This document shows, in pieces, positions 1-9,728 of a stretch of DNA of 64,000 nucleotides. Numbering within the stretch: position 1 is the stretch's first letter; the number at the start of each line of letters is the position of its first letter. This stretch comes from a bacterium (GTDB lineage Bacteria > Actinomycetota > Acidimicrobiia > Spongiisociales > ZC4RG35): positions 120,299 through 184,298 of the forward strand of contig JAPPLW010000099.1 in assembly GCA_028819345.1 (NCBI GenBank), read 5' to 3'. The notes under the pieces are model-generated. The model ran no database searches and was not told where the DNA came from. It saw only the letters and a program-made list of their open reading frames with translations. Made by a program: the position numbers and the translations under genes.

Positions 1-28
1 CCCCGATAGGAAAGCTGCGGTTACCCGG

Positions 29-1063
29 TCATTCCGGGGTGAAAGCCGCCAGCAACCGCTCCACGTCGGCGTCGTCCACATCGCGATGGGTCACCAGACG
101 CACTGTCCCGGCCAAGGGATCCCTGACGACCACCCCTGACTCCTTCAGTCGGGCGCGGACCGGCGCCCATCCTCCCCGCAGTCTTCCCACCTCCACCCGA
201 ACCATGTTCGTTTCGGTTATCTCGGGATCCACCGCTCCCGGATGACGGTCGGCCAGGCCGCGCGCCATCCGCGACGCCAGTTCATGGTCGGCAGAGAGAC
301 GGGACCAGTCACGGAGGGCGATACGCGCCGGGGCCGCAATGATCCCAGCCTGTCTCATGGCCCCTCCCAGCCTCTTCCGGAGGTAACGCGCCTCGGCCAC
401 CAGGTCGGCCGAACCGCACAGGATGGACCCCACCGGCGCTCCCAGGCCCTTGGAGAAGCAGAACTGCACCGTATCCACCCCTTCGGCGAACCGGGCCGGG
501 GGAAGTCCGGAGGCCACCGCCGCGTTGAACACCCGCGCCCCGTCGAGGTGGATGGACAGGCCGTGTCGCCGGGCCGCACGATTGCCCTCCGCCATCACCT
601 CGGCGGGGATCACCCTTCCGCCCGACATGTTGTGAGTGTTCTCCCATACCATCAGCCCGATACGTGGGTAAAGACTGCCCGCCAACTGCATTGACCGGTC
701 GATGTCAGCGGGGGTGATCCGTCCGGCGTCCACATCCATCGTGCGAAAGGCCACACCCGACAAGGCGGCGCCCGCACCCGCTTCAACATTGCGCAGGTGC
801 GTCCCCGCGTCGCAGAGCACGTCCTCTCCCCGCCGGGTCTGGAGCATTATGCCCAGTTGGTTCCCCATCGTCCCCGTGGGAGTGAGCACCGCCGCCTCCT
901 GGCCGACGATGGAAGCCGCCTCTTCCTCCAAAGCGTTGACCGTGGGATCGTCGCGGTAGACGTCATCGCCCACCATCGCCTCCGCCATGGCCCGCCGCAT
1001 CTCCGGGGTGGGTCTGGTAACGGTGTCGGAGCGAAAGTCGGCGGTTCCGTCGGGAAAAGGCAC
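29..1063 (-). CDS. ltaE: Low-specificity L-threonine aldolase
   Basis: PLP enzyme that would cleave L-threonine (or allo-threonine) to glycine and acetaldehyde in the cytosol. The 344-residue length is usual for the family. The N-terminal DFRSDTVTRPT stretch, HLDGAR (Asp about residue 174) and FCFSKGLGAPVGS with the Schiff-base lysine near residue 205 are the family hallmarks. The start is GTG, only three bases after the stop of the upstream aminotransferase gene, so the two are probably translationally linked. It is the last gene of a long minus-strand run that begins at or above ilvD, tying Thr/Gly interconversion to branched-chain amino-acid synthesis. Substrate preference cannot be read from the sequence. 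Confidence 0.93.
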   Translation of the reverse strand: MPFPDGTADFRSDTVTRPTPEMRRAMAEAMVGDDVYRDDPTVNALEEEAASIVGQEAAVLTPTGTMGNQLGIMLQTRRGEDVLCDAGTHLRNVEAGAGAALSGVAFRTMDVDAGRITPADIDRSMQLAGSLYPRIGLMVWENTHNMSGGRVIPAEVMAEGNRAARRHGLSIHLDGARVFNAAVASGLPPARFAEGVDTVQFCFSKGLGAPVGSILCGSADLVAEARYLRKRLGGAMRQAGIIAAPARIALRDWSRLSADHELASRMARGLADRHPGAVDPEITETNMVRVEVGRLRGGWAPVRARLKESGVVVRDPLAGTVRLVTHRDVDDADVERLLAAFTPE

Positions 1064-1066
1064 AGA

Positions 1067-2239
1067 TCAGAGAAGCTCGAGCGTCCGGCGCAAACTGGTG
1101 ACCGCCTGGCCGATCCTCTGGCGGTTCTCGACCAAGGCGAAACGGATGTGCCGGTCGCCGCTGGGGCCGAATCCGATTCCGGGACTGACCGCCACCTTTG
1201 CCTCCCGCAGGAGGTGCAGGGCAAACTCCACCGACCCCATGTCCACGTAGGGCTCCGGGATGGGCGCCCAAACGAACATCGTGCCCTGGGGCTTCAGCAC
1301 CTTCCAGCCGGAGTTGTTCAGGCCATCCACCAGGGCATCGCGCCGATCCCCGTAGATCGCTCTTACCCCATCGACATAGTCATCCCCGGAATTGAGGGCG
1401 ACGATGGTTGCGATCTGGATGGGCTGGAAGGTCCCGTAGTCGAGATAGGACTTGAGCTTGGTCAGGGCCGCCACCGCAGCAGCGTTGCCCAGTACGAATC
1501 CCATCCGCCAACCCGCCATGGAATGGCCCTTGGTCATGCTGTACAACTCCACCCCCACCTCCGCGGCGCCCTCCACCTGCAGGAGCGAGGGCGGCCGATA
1601 GCCGTCATAGTGCATGTCGGCGTACGCGAAGTCATGGACGATGAACGCGCCGTGCTGATGGGCGAACGCCACCAAACGCTCGAAGAAGGACAGTTCGATG
1701 CAGGTCGTGGTGGGATTGTGCGGGAAGGAGACGATGATCACCCTCGGCTTCGGCCAGGACGAGCGATAGAGCACCTCCAGCCTTTCGAAGTACTCCGACT
1801 CCGAGACCACCGGAAGGCGGGCAATGTCGGAGCCGGCCAGAATCGGCGCGTAGATGTGGATGGGATAGGAGGGTTCCGGCACCACCGTGGTGTCCCCCGA
1901 GTCGACCAGGGTCCACAGCAGGTGGGACAGTCCTTCCTTGGCGCCGATCGTGGCGACCACCTGCGTCTCCGGGTCGATTGAGACTCCGAAGCGTCGTTGG
2001 TACCGATCAGCGATGGCCTGGCGGAGGTTCGGCAGCCCGCGCGACGAGGAGTAGCGGTGGTTCTTACCCTTGTTGGCCGCCTCGGTCAACTTGTCCACCA
2101 CGAATGGAGGCGATGGCAGGTCAGGGTTGCCGAAGCCAAGGTCCACAACGTCCTCTCCGGCGCGGCGGGCAGCCACCTTCGCCTGGTCCACCTGAGCGAA
2201 AACGTAAGGCGGAAGACTGTGGATGCGCCTGAACTCCAT
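1067..2239 (-). CDS. Class I/II PLP aminotransferase, AlaC/LL-DAP aminotransferase-like
   Basis: A fold-type I aminotransferase of 390 residues. Visible motifs are the substrate-loop start LGFGNPDLPSP (about 34-44), SFPHNPTTT (171-179) and YSMTKGHSMAGWRMGF with the PLP lysine at 237. The overall pattern, including the N-terminal IHSLPPYVFAQVD, resembles the alanine aminotransferase AlaC and LL-diaminopimelate aminotransferase group rather than aspartate aminotransferases. Because it is co-directional with ilvD and ltaE, transamination of pyruvate or of a branched-chain keto acid is plausible. That is inference from context. It starts at ATG 12 bases after the preceding flavin oxidoreductase gene. 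Confidence 0.85.
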   Translation of the reverse strand: MEFRRIHSLPPYVFAQVDQAKVAARRAGEDVVDLGFGNPDLPSPPFVVDKLTEAANKGKNHRYSSSRGLPNLRQAIADRYQRRFGVSIDPETQVVATIGAKEGLSHLLWTLVDSGDTTVVPEPSYPIHIYAPILAGSDIARLPVVSESEYFERLEVLYRSSWPKPRVIIVSFPHNPTTTCIELSFFERLVAFAHQHGAFIVHDFAYADMHYDGYRPPSLLQVEGAAEVGVELYSMTKGHSMAGWRMGFVLGNAAAVAALTKLKSYLDYGTFQPIQIATIVALNSGDDYVDGVRAIYGDRRDALVDGLNNSGWKVLKPQGTMFVWAPIPEPYVDMGSVEFALHLLREAKVAVSPGIGFGPSGDRHIRFALVENRQRIGQAVTSLRRTLELL

Positions 2240-2251
2240 ACTCGCAGGCTA

Positions 2252-3013
2252 CTAGCGGTCGGCGCCGTTTTGCAGCGCAGAATGGCAAAATAAGGCAGGC
2301 GCCCACCGCCGGAAGGTGGCGACTCGCGGAGGAGTGAGCGCCACAACCAGCGACTGTGCGCCAGCCTCCACCCTCCTTGACAGGGTTCTCCGAAGGGTGT
2401 CCACTGAACAGGCAGTGTCCAGGAGACCTCCCCAACTGATCGATACCGAGGGGTTCAGCTTCTTCATCTGCTCCACGGCAACCTCGAAAGCCGCAGGCTC
2501 GCCGCCCCAGGCGTTCCAACCATCCGCCTGTTCGGCCGCCACCTCCCGCACCTCCCGGCTCCATCCTCCCACCCATATCTCGACGCCCGGGGTCCGAGCC
2601 CGTACCGCGGCGATGGTTTTCCTCAGAAGCCGTATGCGTTCGGGAAACGGTGGTTGGGCGATCCCCAGCCGGTTGCTTTCGGCGCGTGACCTGGAGTCGC
2701 CCACCCCCAAGCCGATCAGGGGAGGCGCACGGCAGATCGCGGCAAGAGTTCCTGCCACGCTGGCCGTGTAGGAGGGAGAGCGGAGTGTCGTCTGCAGCAC
2801 CAGCGAACCGACGCGGCGCTCGGCCGCCGCCGCCGCCATACCCAGCGCGGTGGTAGCTTCCAGCACCGGAGAGGACGGACGGCGCCAGCCGGCCAGATGG
2901 TCTGTGGCCAGCACTCCGGCCAGGCCCACCGACTCCGACTCTCTCACCATCCCGGTGAGTTCCCGGGGGGACGACTGGAAGAGAGGCAGCACCGTCCAGA
3001 CGGGAAGGTTCAT
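2252..3013 (-). CDS. LLM-class (luciferase-like) flavin-dependent oxidoreductase, short form
   Basis: 253 residues with luciferase-like monooxygenase features. These are an N-terminal barrel strand, a SLVLQTTLRSP segment around residue 70, LIGLGVGDSRSRAES around 98-112 and IWVGGWSREVREVAAEQADGWNAWG around 145-170. Members use reduced FMN or F420; the short length and actinobacterial setting favour F420, but no residue proves it. The protein is shorter than the usual 300-350 residues, lacking part of the insertion region. It begins at ATG 10 bases after the DUF1232 gene, in the same operon. Substrate unknown. Confidence 0.72.
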   Translation of the reverse strand: MNLPVWTVLPLFQSSPRELTGMVRESESVGLAGVLATDHLAGWRRPSSPVLEATTALGMAAAAAERRVGSLVLQTTLRSPSYTASVAGTLAAICRAPPLIGLGVGDSRSRAESNRLGIAQPPFPERIRLLRKTIAAVRARTPGVEIWVGGWSREVREVAAEQADGWNAWGGEPAAFEVAVEQMKKLNPSVSISWGGLLDTACSVDTLRRTLSRRVEAGAQSLVVALTPPRVATFRRWAPALFCHSALQNGADR

Positions 3014-3023
3014 TGCCCCGTAG

Positions 3024-3431
3024 TCACTCTCCCACCAGCCACCGGATCATCCACCGGACCCTCCTCGGCATGAATTCGATCAGAAGCCCCACCCCCAGGA
3101 GTATCCGTCCCAGCGCTTCCGGTTCTCCGTCCCAGTGCTCGGCCACCACCTCATCGGGCGCTGCCTCGATGAGCACCGCCAAGGCCACGACCACCGCCAA
3201 CAGGTCATCAACCAGCCCAACCACCGGGATCACATCCGGGATCAGGTCCAGGGGGATCACCGCGTAAACGGCCAGACCGGCCGCCAGGCGTTTGGCGCGC
3301 ACCGGAACCCTTGGGTCCCGGGAGAGCCGGGCCACCAACTTGGCAAACTGTGGCAGACCGGAAACCAGTCCTGTCACGGTCGTCGCCAACAGGCGTCGAC
3401 CATCTGCGAACCCTTTGTCTTTCCCGCTCAT
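3024..3431 (-). CDS. DUF1232 (YkvA-like) small membrane protein
   Basis: 135 residues from the ATG at 3431, which overlaps the preceding stop as ATGA. This makes the internal ATG preferable to a longer reading that would run deep into the phosphoesterase gene. The core PLDLIPDVIPVVGLVDDLL (about 60-78) is the DUF1232 signature, followed by hydrophobic segments that should be membrane-embedded. Function of this family is not established. Translation is coupled to the metallophosphoesterase gene. Confidence 0.8.
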   Translation of the reverse strand: MSGKDKGFADGRRLLATTVTGLVSGLPQFAKLVARLSRDPRVPVRAKRLAAGLAVYAVIPLDLIPDVIPVVGLVDDLLAVVVALAVLIEAAPDEVVAEHWDGEPEALGRILLGVGLLIEFMPRRVRWMIRWLVGE

Positions 3432-4258
3432 CCGATCTCCGCTCGTAGTCCGTCGGCCACTCCATCCGCCGAGAGCCTCACCGGCCGGCGCGTGGCTCGA
3501 AAATACCCGACATTGCGACACAGGGTGGATCCCACCCGCCATTGATGGGCCTGTGGCTGGTGGACATCTCCGAAGAAGTGGTAGCGAGGACGCACCTCGA
3601 GCAGGTAGTCGAGAATCGGGCGGGACGCCCTCTCGAACCTTCCGGTCACCACATCGAAGTGCAGGGCCGGCACCGCAGGGGCGAGATGGGTGCAGAGGAT
3701 GTCCACCTCTCCCAGTCCGGCCAGCTTGTCCGCCATCTCCTGGTCCGAGACCTCCCCGGAAGCATTCATGGGAGTGGTCAAACCTCCACCGGCAAAGCCC
3801 ACCCGGTGGCCTTCGATCACCACCACCTCTCCATCCACGAACCTGGATCCCTCCGGAAGGCTCTGGCGTAACAGTTCAGGGCGGTCGACGTTCCCGTAGG
3901 TCACGTACGACTCGGATGCCTCCAGAGCCTCCCGCATCAGGCGGTATTGCTTCTCCACTTCCACGCTCAACGCCGCGCGGAACCACTCGTAGCGGTCACC
4001 GACTCTCTCCGCCCACAGCGACCGCATCTCCTCGAACCGCGAACCTCCCCGGGAGGCGGCGATTCTGCGGGCGAAGTCGATGCCGAGGACTTCGGCGAAG
4101 ATGCCTTCCCCGGTCCGGTAATCCACCAGGTTGATCAGGTCCCCCAGGACGAGAAGGGGCTCCCCCCTGGAAGCCACCTCCGCCAGGGCGGAAAAGCGGC
4201 CATGGATGTCCGACACCAGCAACACGACAAATCTAAAAGTGGTTGGTAACCGCTCCAT
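3428..4258 (-). CDS. Calcineurin-like metallophosphoesterase
   Basis: 276 residues from ATG 4258. The metal-binding motifs appear in order: SDIHGR (16-21), LGDLIN (38-43), a GNVD motif near 122, CTHLAP and FGDVH toward the C-terminus. This is the dinuclear-metal phosphoesterase fold. Typical substrates are phosphodiesters or phosphoproteins; the actual substrate is unknown. The first 26 bases overlap the end of ilvD, so it is expressed from the same transcript. A longer in-frame reading to 4399 exists, but it would lie wholly inside ilvD and adds Trp/Arg-rich, non-family sequence. I reject that start. Confidence 0.85.
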   Translation of the reverse strand: MERLPTTFRFVVLLVSDIHGRFSALAEVASRGEPLLVLGDLINLVDYRTGEGIFAEVLGIDFARRIAASRGGSRFEEMRSLWAERVGDRYEWFRAALSVEVEKQYRLMREALEASESYVTYGNVDRPELLRQSLPEGSRFVDGEVVVIEGHRVGFAGGGLTTPMNASGEVSDQEMADKLAGLGEVDILCTHLAPAVPALHFDVVTGRFERASRPILDYLLEVRPRYHFFGDVHQPQAHQWRVGSTLCRNVGYFRATRRPVRLSADGVADGLRAEIG

Positions 4259-5906
4259 TCTCCGCGCCGCCCACCAGGTTGGCGTACTTGGCAAGGGCGC
4301 CCGAGGGATAACGGACCGGGGCCGGCTTCCACCCTGCCCTCCTCTCTTCCAGCACGTCATCGGCCACCAGAAGGTCCAGACGGCGGGCGGCCACATCAAC
4401 TCTGATGCGGTCTCCCTCCTCCACCAGGCCGATCGGCCCTCCCACCTCGGACTCGGGGGCGACGTGGCCGATGCACAGGCCGGTGGTGCCGCCCGAGAAA
4501 CGCCCGTCCGTTATCAGCAGGACCTCCGACCCCAATCCCGCTCCCTTGATCGCCGCGGTGATGGCGAGCATCTCCCGCATACCAGGGCCGCCGCGCGGAC
4601 CCTCGGTCCGGATCACCAGTACTTCCCCGGGTTGGATGTTTCCCGAAAAGAGCGCCGCCAAGGCTCCCTGTTCCCCGTCGAAGACCCGGGCTGGACCCTC
4701 GAACACCTCGAGGGCCACCCCGGCCACCTTGACCACGGCTCCCTTCGGCGCCAGGGAACCTCGCAGGATGGCGATGCCGCCCTCCGCTGCGATGGGATCG
4801 GAGGCGGCACGCAGCACGTCCTGTTCAGTCGGGACCTTCACATCCCTGAGGTTTTCCGCCATGGTCTTTCCGGTGGCCGTCAGGCAGTCGCCGTGCAGCA
4901 ACCCCTCTTCGGAGAGGACCTTCAACACCACGGGAACTCCTCCGAGATGGTCAACGTCCACCATGTGATACCTGCCGAACGGCTTCAGGTCCCCGATGTG
5001 GGGAGTCCGGCGGCTGATACGGTCGAAGTCCTCCAGCTCCAGTTCCACTCCCGCCTCATGCGCCAGAGCCATCAGATGGAGCACCGCGTTGGTGGAACCG
5101 CCCAGCGCCATCACGGTGGTGATGGCGTTCTCGAATGCCGGCCGGGTCATGATCTGGCGGGGCCGTATTCCCTCCCTGAGGAGATTCATCACCGCCTCGC
5201 CGCTCTGGCGCGCATAGACGCCCAGGCGGGTGTCGACCGCGGGAACCGACGCCGACCCGGGGAGGGACATCCCGATCGCTTCTCCCACCGAGGCCATGGT
5301 GTTGGCTGTGAACATCCCCGCGCAAGAACCGGCGCCCGGACAGGCGTTGCGTTCGATTTCATCAAGATCCTCGGCGCTGATCCGCCCCTGGGACTCGGCC
5401 CCGATCCCCTCGAAGACATCCACGATGGAGATGTCCCGGCCCCGGTAGCGGCCGGGCAGGCTCGATCCACCATACAGGAACACCGCGGGCAGGTTTGAGC
5501 GGGCCGCCGCCATAAGCATGCCCGGCAGGGACTTGTCGCACCCGGCGATGGTCACCAGGGCGTCGAATCGCTCGGCGTGCACCATCAATTCCACCGAGTC
5601 GGCGATCACTTCCCGGGAGACGAGGGAGGCTCGCATCCCCTCGTGGCCCATCGAGATGCCGTCCGAGACCGCAATGGTGGCGAATGAGAGCCCCACGCCG
5701 CCTCCGACGCGTACCCCCTCCTTGGCCCGCTCAGCGAGGACCGGGCCGGTGATGTTGCAGGGCGTGACCTCGTTCCCCGCCGAAACCACGCCTACCTGCG
5801 GCTTGGTGAAGTCTTCATCGGAGAGGCCCACCGCCCGCAGCATTGCGCGCGCTCCGGCGCGGGCGGGACCCTCCGTTACGTCTTGAGAATGAATCTTGAG
5901 CGACAT
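4233..5906 (-). CDS. ilvD: Dihydroxy-acid dehydratase
   Basis: Dehydrates 2,3-dihydroxy-isovalerate and -3-methylvalerate to the keto-acid precursors of valine/leucine and isoleucine. Fe-S cluster ligand motifs are visible: [18 protein letters not shown] and [16 protein letters not shown]. The C-terminal [16 protein letters not shown] signature is also present. The ATG at 5906 gives 557 residues; an in-frame ATG at 5930 would add eight and has no better ribosome-binding site. It heads a run of overlapping genes (metallophosphoesterase, DUF1232, LLM, aminotransferase, ltaE). It lies 4 kb from ilvBNC on the other strand, so it is outside their leader control. Confidence 0.96.
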   Translation of the reverse strand: MSLKIHSQDVTEGPARAGARAMLRAVGLSDEDFTKPQVGVVSAGNEVTPCNITGPVLAERAKEGVRVGGGVGLSFATIAVSDGISMGHEGMRASLVSREVIADSVELMVHAERFDALVTIAGCDKSLPGMLMAAARSNLPAVFLYGGSSLPGRYRGRDISIVDVFEGIGAESQGRISAEDLDEIERNACPGAGSCAGMFTANTMASVGEAIGMSLPGSASVPAVDTRLGVYARQSGEAVMNLLREGIRPRQIMTRPAFENAITTVMALGGSTNAVLHLMALAHEAGVELELEDFDRISRRTPHIGDLKPFGRYHMVDVDHLGGVPVVLKVLSEEGLLHGDCLTATGKTMAENLRDVKVPTEQDVLRAASDPIAAEGGIAILRGSLAPKGAVVKVAGVALEVFEGPARVFDGEQGALAALFSGNIQPGEVLVIRTEGPRGGPGMREMLAITAAIKGAGLGSEVLLITDGRFSGGTTGLCIGHVAPESEVGGPIGLVEEGDRIRVDVAARRLDLLVADDVLEERRAGWKPAPVRYPSGALAKYANLVGGAENGAVTNHF

Positions 5907-5966
5907 ATCCCGATGATAAGCCGCGTCCATCGGACAAGGATTCTCCCTCGGGGATCGGAGAGACCC

Positions 5967-6572
5967 CTACTCCAAAACCGAATACCCGGTCCAAGTTGCC
6001 GACCACCGGGCAAGGGTGGAGAGCAATGTGTCGTAGTGGTCGGTCAAGACCAGGACTCCAATCGCCGCCAGCACCGCCTTGGCCCCTATTGCCACCCACC
6101 GGCCGTCCATCCACTTGCGGACAACCGGAAGGTACATAACCACTGCCAGGATGGCTACCAGCGGGATCATCACTCCTATCAGATACACCCCCAACAACCA
6201 GAGCGCCGCGCCCGGCTCATCCCGCGCCCGGGTCAGTACCGCTCCCAGTTCCTCTCCCACGCATGGAAACCACGTGCTGCCGGCGAACGCTCCGATGAGG
6301 GCGGCGGCGCCCAGGCCGGCCACGCGGTGGTTCACCATCAGCGCAAGCGCCACTCCCCCGATGACCAGCAGCGCCGTCGCCACCCGACCGGCCAGGAGGT
6401 TGGAGATGCCGGCCGCCCTGATCCAGGCCGAGAGGATGGTGAACCCGGCAAACACGCCCAGCATCCCCATGCGGTCCTTTCTTCTCAGCACCACCAATGC
6501 CAGGCCAACCAGCAGGACGGAGTAGGAGCAGGCCAGAACGCTCGAGCGGATCCCCTCCGCGAAGAGGCTCAC
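5967..6572 (-). CDS. CcdA/DsbD-type thiol:disulfide transmembrane protein
   Basis: 201 residues, starting at a GTG that overlaps the thioredoxin stop (GTGA), with AGAGGGG just upstream. A reading extended to 6710 lies inside the thioredoxin gene and is not used. The protein is almost entirely hydrophobic with about six membrane spans. It has one cysteine in the first span (C15, LACSYSVLL) and another in a later span (C104, TWFPCVGEE), the pair that carries electrons across the membrane in CcdA/DsbD proteins. Coupling to the membrane-anchored thioredoxin gene strongly suggests it passes reducing equivalents to that partner. Confidence 0.78.
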   Translation of the reverse strand: MSLFAEGIRSSVLACSYSVLLVGLALVVLRRKDRMGMLGVFAGFTILSAWIRAAGISNLLAGRVATALLVIGGVALALMVNHRVAGLGAAALIGAFAGSTWFPCVGEELGAVLTRARDEPGAALWLLGVYLIGVMIPLVAILAVVMYLPVVRKWMDGRWVAIGAKAVLAAIGVLVLTDHYDTLLSTLARWSATWTGYSVLE

Positions 6573-7306
6573 ATCCCCTCTGAGAGGAGGAATGCCACGG
6601 TCTGCTCCAACTCGCGGTACTTGCCTTCCCCGATGTGGTCGAAGCGAACCCGACCTTCCCGGTCCAGCACGTAGGTACGCGGCCAGTAGGCCGTGCCGCC
6701 CGCCTGCCACTCCCAGAAGGTCCTGCGCCTGGTGTCCAGCACCACCGGCCAGGTGACCCCCAGGTCAACCAAGGCCTTCTTGATGTTGTCCACGTCCTCT
6801 TCGTATTTGAACTCGGGGGAATGGATGCCGACGATCTCCATACCCTGATCGCGGTACCTGCCGTACATCTCCTGGGTGTAGGGGATGCGGTTCTTGCAGT
6901 TGTAGCAGCCGAAGGTCCAGAACTCCACCACTACCACCTTGCCGCGCAACTCCTCGAGTGTCTCGACCTCCGACTGCAACCAGCCGTCGATGTCCACCAG
7001 CCGGGGATGGACCTCTCCCAGCACCTCGGGGGTCGGAAAGGTTGTGGTGGTCGTCGAAGCAACAGTGGTCGTGGTGGTTGTGGGGACCGTGGTCACCGGG
7101 GCAGTAGCCGCGGTGGTGACCGCAGCGGCGTCCGGTTCTTCATCGGCAGCCGTGGTTGAAGCCGAGGAGGTGGTGGTCGTATCCAGCGCCGCCTCCGTCT
7201 CCGGCGCCGCCTCCTCAGGGTCTTGGGAGGTCAACCAGGTCCATCCCAGGGCGATCACCCCTGTGGCGAGGACAGCCAGCAGAACCAGGCGCGAATCGAT
7301 CTTCAT
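6569..7306 (-). CDS. Membrane-anchored extracytoplasmic thioredoxin-like protein with Thr-rich linker
   Basis: 245 residues: a short basic N-terminus, one membrane span (about 7-25), a long Thr/Ala/Ser/Val linker (about 40-92), then a redoxin domain. The active site is CYNC (C134-C137), within VVVEFWTFGCYNCKNR. A cis-proline segment follows in YWPRTYVLD. Its likely role is reduction of envelope disulfides, for example in cytochrome c maturation, with electrons from the CcdA-like protein translated from the next, overlapping gene. A TAGTTT box lies eight bases before the ATG, which could give a leaderless transcript, but no clear -35 is seen. Confidence 0.85.
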   Translation of the reverse strand: MKIDSRLVLLAVLATGVIALGWTWLTSQDPEEAAPETEAALDTTTTSSASTTAADEEPDAAAVTTAATAPVTTVPTTTTTTVASTTTTTFPTPEVLGEVHPRLVDIDGWLQSEVETLEELRGKVVVVEFWTFGCYNCKNRIPYTQEMYGRYRDQGMEIVGIHSPEFKYEEDVDNIKKALVDLGVTWPVVLDTRRRTFWEWQAGGTAYWPRTYVLDREGRVRFDHIGEGKYRELEQTVAFLLSEGM

Positions 7307-7361
7307 AACCGCAGAAACTAGCGAGCCTTGAGCGCTAACTCTCCTTCGAAGTTGCCGCTGC

Positions 7362-8477
7362 TCACGTATCCACCCCTGCCATGGCCAGTTCCTCCCTCAC
7401 CTCCGGGGAGCTCTCCCGAGAAGCGGCGTGCCGGAGGAACATCTCCGCCCGGCGAATGGACAGCCTTACTCCCATGCGATGGACCGCCCACGCTGCATGC
7501 AACCGAAGCATCCAGTCGGGACTCCCCAGATAGCCGGCGACCAGGTCGAGGTGTTCTGCCGTCCCGGTGTTGCCCAGGGCCACCAGGGCGTTGCGGCGCA
7601 ACACCCGGGGACGGCGGGAGGGTAGATAGAAGTGCTCGAACCGGCCGGTCAACTCCCGATCCGGGGTCCGCAGAAGCTTCACCAGGTCAACCGATCCTCG
7701 GGGAGAGACAGACCGATCCAGCAGGCGGGAACCGGGCGGGCAGGCCGTGAGGCACTCGTCACACCCATAGAGGCGGTCTTCCAGAAAGGGGCGCAGATCC
7801 CGAGGTATGACTCCCGGACTCTGGGCCAACGCCGCCAGGCACAACCGGGCGTCCAGCACACCGGGCGCCACGAGGGCCCCGGTTGGACAGGCGGGAAGGC
7901 ATGCCACACAACTCCCGCAGTTCCGCTCCATGAGTCCCGAGACCGGCAATCGGGCGTCGGTCACAACCGATCCGATCAGAAACCAGGGTCCCACCCCCGG
8001 CGACAGAATCATCGTGCTCTTCCCCCACCACCCCACTCCGGCTCTCACGGCCGCCGCGCGGTCCACCAGGCGGGAATCGTCGACCAGAACCTCGGAGCGG
8101 AACCCGGCCTCCCCCAGTTCGACGGACAGTCTCTCCAGGCCGGACCGCAGGGGCTGGTAGGCGTCGGTGACCGCGAAACGGGCTACCCGTCCCCGACCGG
8201 CTAGGGCCGGGCCCGGATCGCCTGCATCAGGAAGGTACGACCGGATCCCCACCACCAGTCGCTCCGCCCAGGGGAAGGTACGGCGGACATCGGTGGAGAC
8301 ATCCGGATCGGTGAAGGTGAAACCCAGCCGAGCCGACATCCCCGTGGACTTGCGAGAACCGATGGTGAGCCGGGTGGCGGCGAATGGATCGGCGGTACAG
8401 ACCCCGACCCTGTCCAGTCCCACCTCCGCGGCCAGGGCGGTCAGTCGGGCGGTCAGACCGGCGAGCTTGCCATCCAC
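7362..8477 (-). CDS. queG: Epoxyqueuosine reductase
   Basis: Cobalamin-dependent enzyme of the last step of tRNA queuosine synthesis. The 371 residues show two 4Fe-4S ferredoxin-type clusters: C187, C190, C193, C197 (CGSCVACLPACPTGA) and C239, C242, C246 (CDECLTACPPG). GVGWWGKSTMILSP lies around 148-160, and an Asp in the DDSRLVDRAAA stretch matches the proposed proton donor. A HEAT-like C-terminal tail follows. The start region overlaps the upstream NYN gene by 25 bases. No other queuosine gene is in the window. Confidence 0.9.
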   Translation of the reverse strand: MDGKLAGLTARLTALAAEVGLDRVGVCTADPFAATRLTIGSRKSTGMSARLGFTFTDPDVSTDVRRTFPWAERLVVGIRSYLPDAGDPGPALAGRGRVARFAVTDAYQPLRSGLERLSVELGEAGFRSEVLVDDSRLVDRAAAVRAGVGWWGKSTMILSPGVGPWFLIGSVVTDARLPVSGLMERNCGSCVACLPACPTGALVAPGVLDARLCLAALAQSPGVIPRDLRPFLEDRLYGCDECLTACPPGSRLLDRSVSPRGSVDLVKLLRTPDRELTGRFEHFYLPSRRPRVLRRNALVALGNTGTAEHLDLVAGYLGSPDWMLRLHAAWAVHRMGVRLSIRRAEMFLRHAASRESSPEVREELAMAGVDT

Positions 8478-9709
8478 TCCGCCAACGCCTCCGAAGCGAG
8501 AATGACCGCGCCGTGCGTCCGGCTACGTTCCGCCAGACCGTTGTCGCTGGTGATGACCGCCACCCTCTCCCCCGTCCGCCCGGCGGCTTCCCTGGCGATG
8601 GCGTCATCGGCGTCCTCCACGTAGAAGCCGGTCAGGCGACGGCTTCTGAAGCGATTGTCCCAGTCTGGGTCCAACCCGCTCACATGACGGGAGTCCAGGT
8701 AGAAGAGGACCTGGTGGCGGCCGATCGAGTACTCGGCCAGATTGTCCAGTTTGTTGGTGATGAACTCAATCGTCCGCGGGTCCGGTTTGCCGGGAACGTG
8801 CCGGTGAGAGTTCCAGTAGTGAGCGGCGTTCCACCCATCCACCACCAGGATCAGCCGGGGAGCTTCGTAATAAATCCACTGCATCGCCCCACCCGACTTG
8901 GGATCCACGCCCGGTGGCAGCTCCAGCAGCCCGGGACGCGTCTCGTCCCGTTCGGGCTGGGAATCCGAGCCCACCTCCCAGAAGCTCACCATCTGATCCA
9001 ACATCCGAGCCGCTTCCAGGGGATCTCGGCTGAATCCGACTTCTCCCCCGGTGCCGGGGCTCGAACGAGCGGGAACAGGTTTCGTCTTCGAACTGTATCG
9101 CCTGCGCAGTTCGTCATACCGGCGGTCGGCCTCGGTCAGTTCGTCCCAGGCTGCGTTAGTCTCCCTCTCCCATCTGGCCGACTCCCTGCTCCCCTCTGAG
9201 ACCTTTCTCTCCAGTTGGCAGATTCGCTCCCGGGCGCGCCTCAGGTCCCTTCTCAACTGATCGGTGCGCTGTCGTGTGCCCTTCTCAGCCAGCCGCCGCT
9301 GTTCAGCCAACTGGCTCTTGAGCAACCTCACTTCCGACTGCGCCTCCCCTAGGCTCGCCCTGAGCCCGTCGGCGTCCGATAGGGCCTCTTGCCGCTCTAC
9401 CTCGGCCAAATGACCCCGGGCACGGAACTCCCAGCCCTCCGACCTCTCCAGAAACAGCACCGAGGCGGCGGTCCGGGGATCGGTCCTGTTCTCTCTGGCA
9501 GCGTCCCAACCGCTCAGGGTGGCTTGGCGAAAGCCTGCGTCTCTTTCGAGTTCCCGGAAGAGTGCCTGGGCCTCGATGGGCGTAAGCCTCCGCGACGAAG
9601 AACTGCGGGTCCTGCGGAGATTGTGGGGTACCTCATCCGGTCGCATAGCCTTGATCACCCTCCGGGCCTCCTCCAAAGCAAGCCGAAAGTCTTCAGGCCG
9701 AAAATTCAT
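8453..9709 (-). CDS. Coiled-coil NYN (PIN-like) domain protein
   Basis: 418 residues with two parts. The N-terminal half (about 75-235) is a long Glu/Arg-rich coiled coil. The C-terminal part (about 285-415) resembles the NYN/YacP-type ribonuclease fold: LILVVDGWNAAHYW, HQVLFYLDSRHVSG, FYVEDADDAIAREA and VAVITSDNG supply the acidic metal-binding residues. A role in RNA processing or surveillance is likely; the long coil is not part of the minimal family. It starts at ATG 9709, about 20 bases from a perfect 12-base palindrome, and is divergent from the ilvBNC leader. Confidence 0.72.
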   Translation of the reverse strand: MNFRPEDFRLALEEARRVIKAMRPDEVPHNLRRTRSSSSRRLTPIEAQALFRELERDAGFRQATLSGWDAARENRTDPRTAASVLFLERSEGWEFRARGHLAEVERQEALSDADGLRASLGEAQSEVRLLKSQLAEQRRLAEKGTRQRTDQLRRDLRRARERICQLERKVSEGSRESARWERETNAAWDELTEADRRYDELRRRYSSKTKPVPARSSPGTGGEVGFSRDPLEAARMLDQMVSFWEVGSDSQPERDETRPGLLELPPGVDPKSGGAMQWIYYEAPRLILVVDGWNAAHYWNSHRHVPGKPDPRTIEFITNKLDNLAEYSIGRHQVLFYLDSRHVSGLDPDWDNRFRSRRLTGFYVEDADDAIAREAAGRTGERVAVITSDNGLAERSRTHGAVILASEALAEWMASSPV

Positions 9710-9728
9710 GATCTAGGGCTGCCTTCAC

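Noticed and set aside
4131..5498. Plus-strand frame of 455 codons opposite ilvD, and similar ones opposite ilvC (11817-13235) and murA (52977-54281)
   Set aside because: Antisense shadows of strongly coding genes; no ribosome-binding sites and no family motifs.
7020..7200. GT-rich microsatellite-like DNA
   Set aside because: It is simply the Thr/Ser/Ala/Val-rich linker codons of the thioredoxin-like protein; similar linkers occur at 21340-21420.
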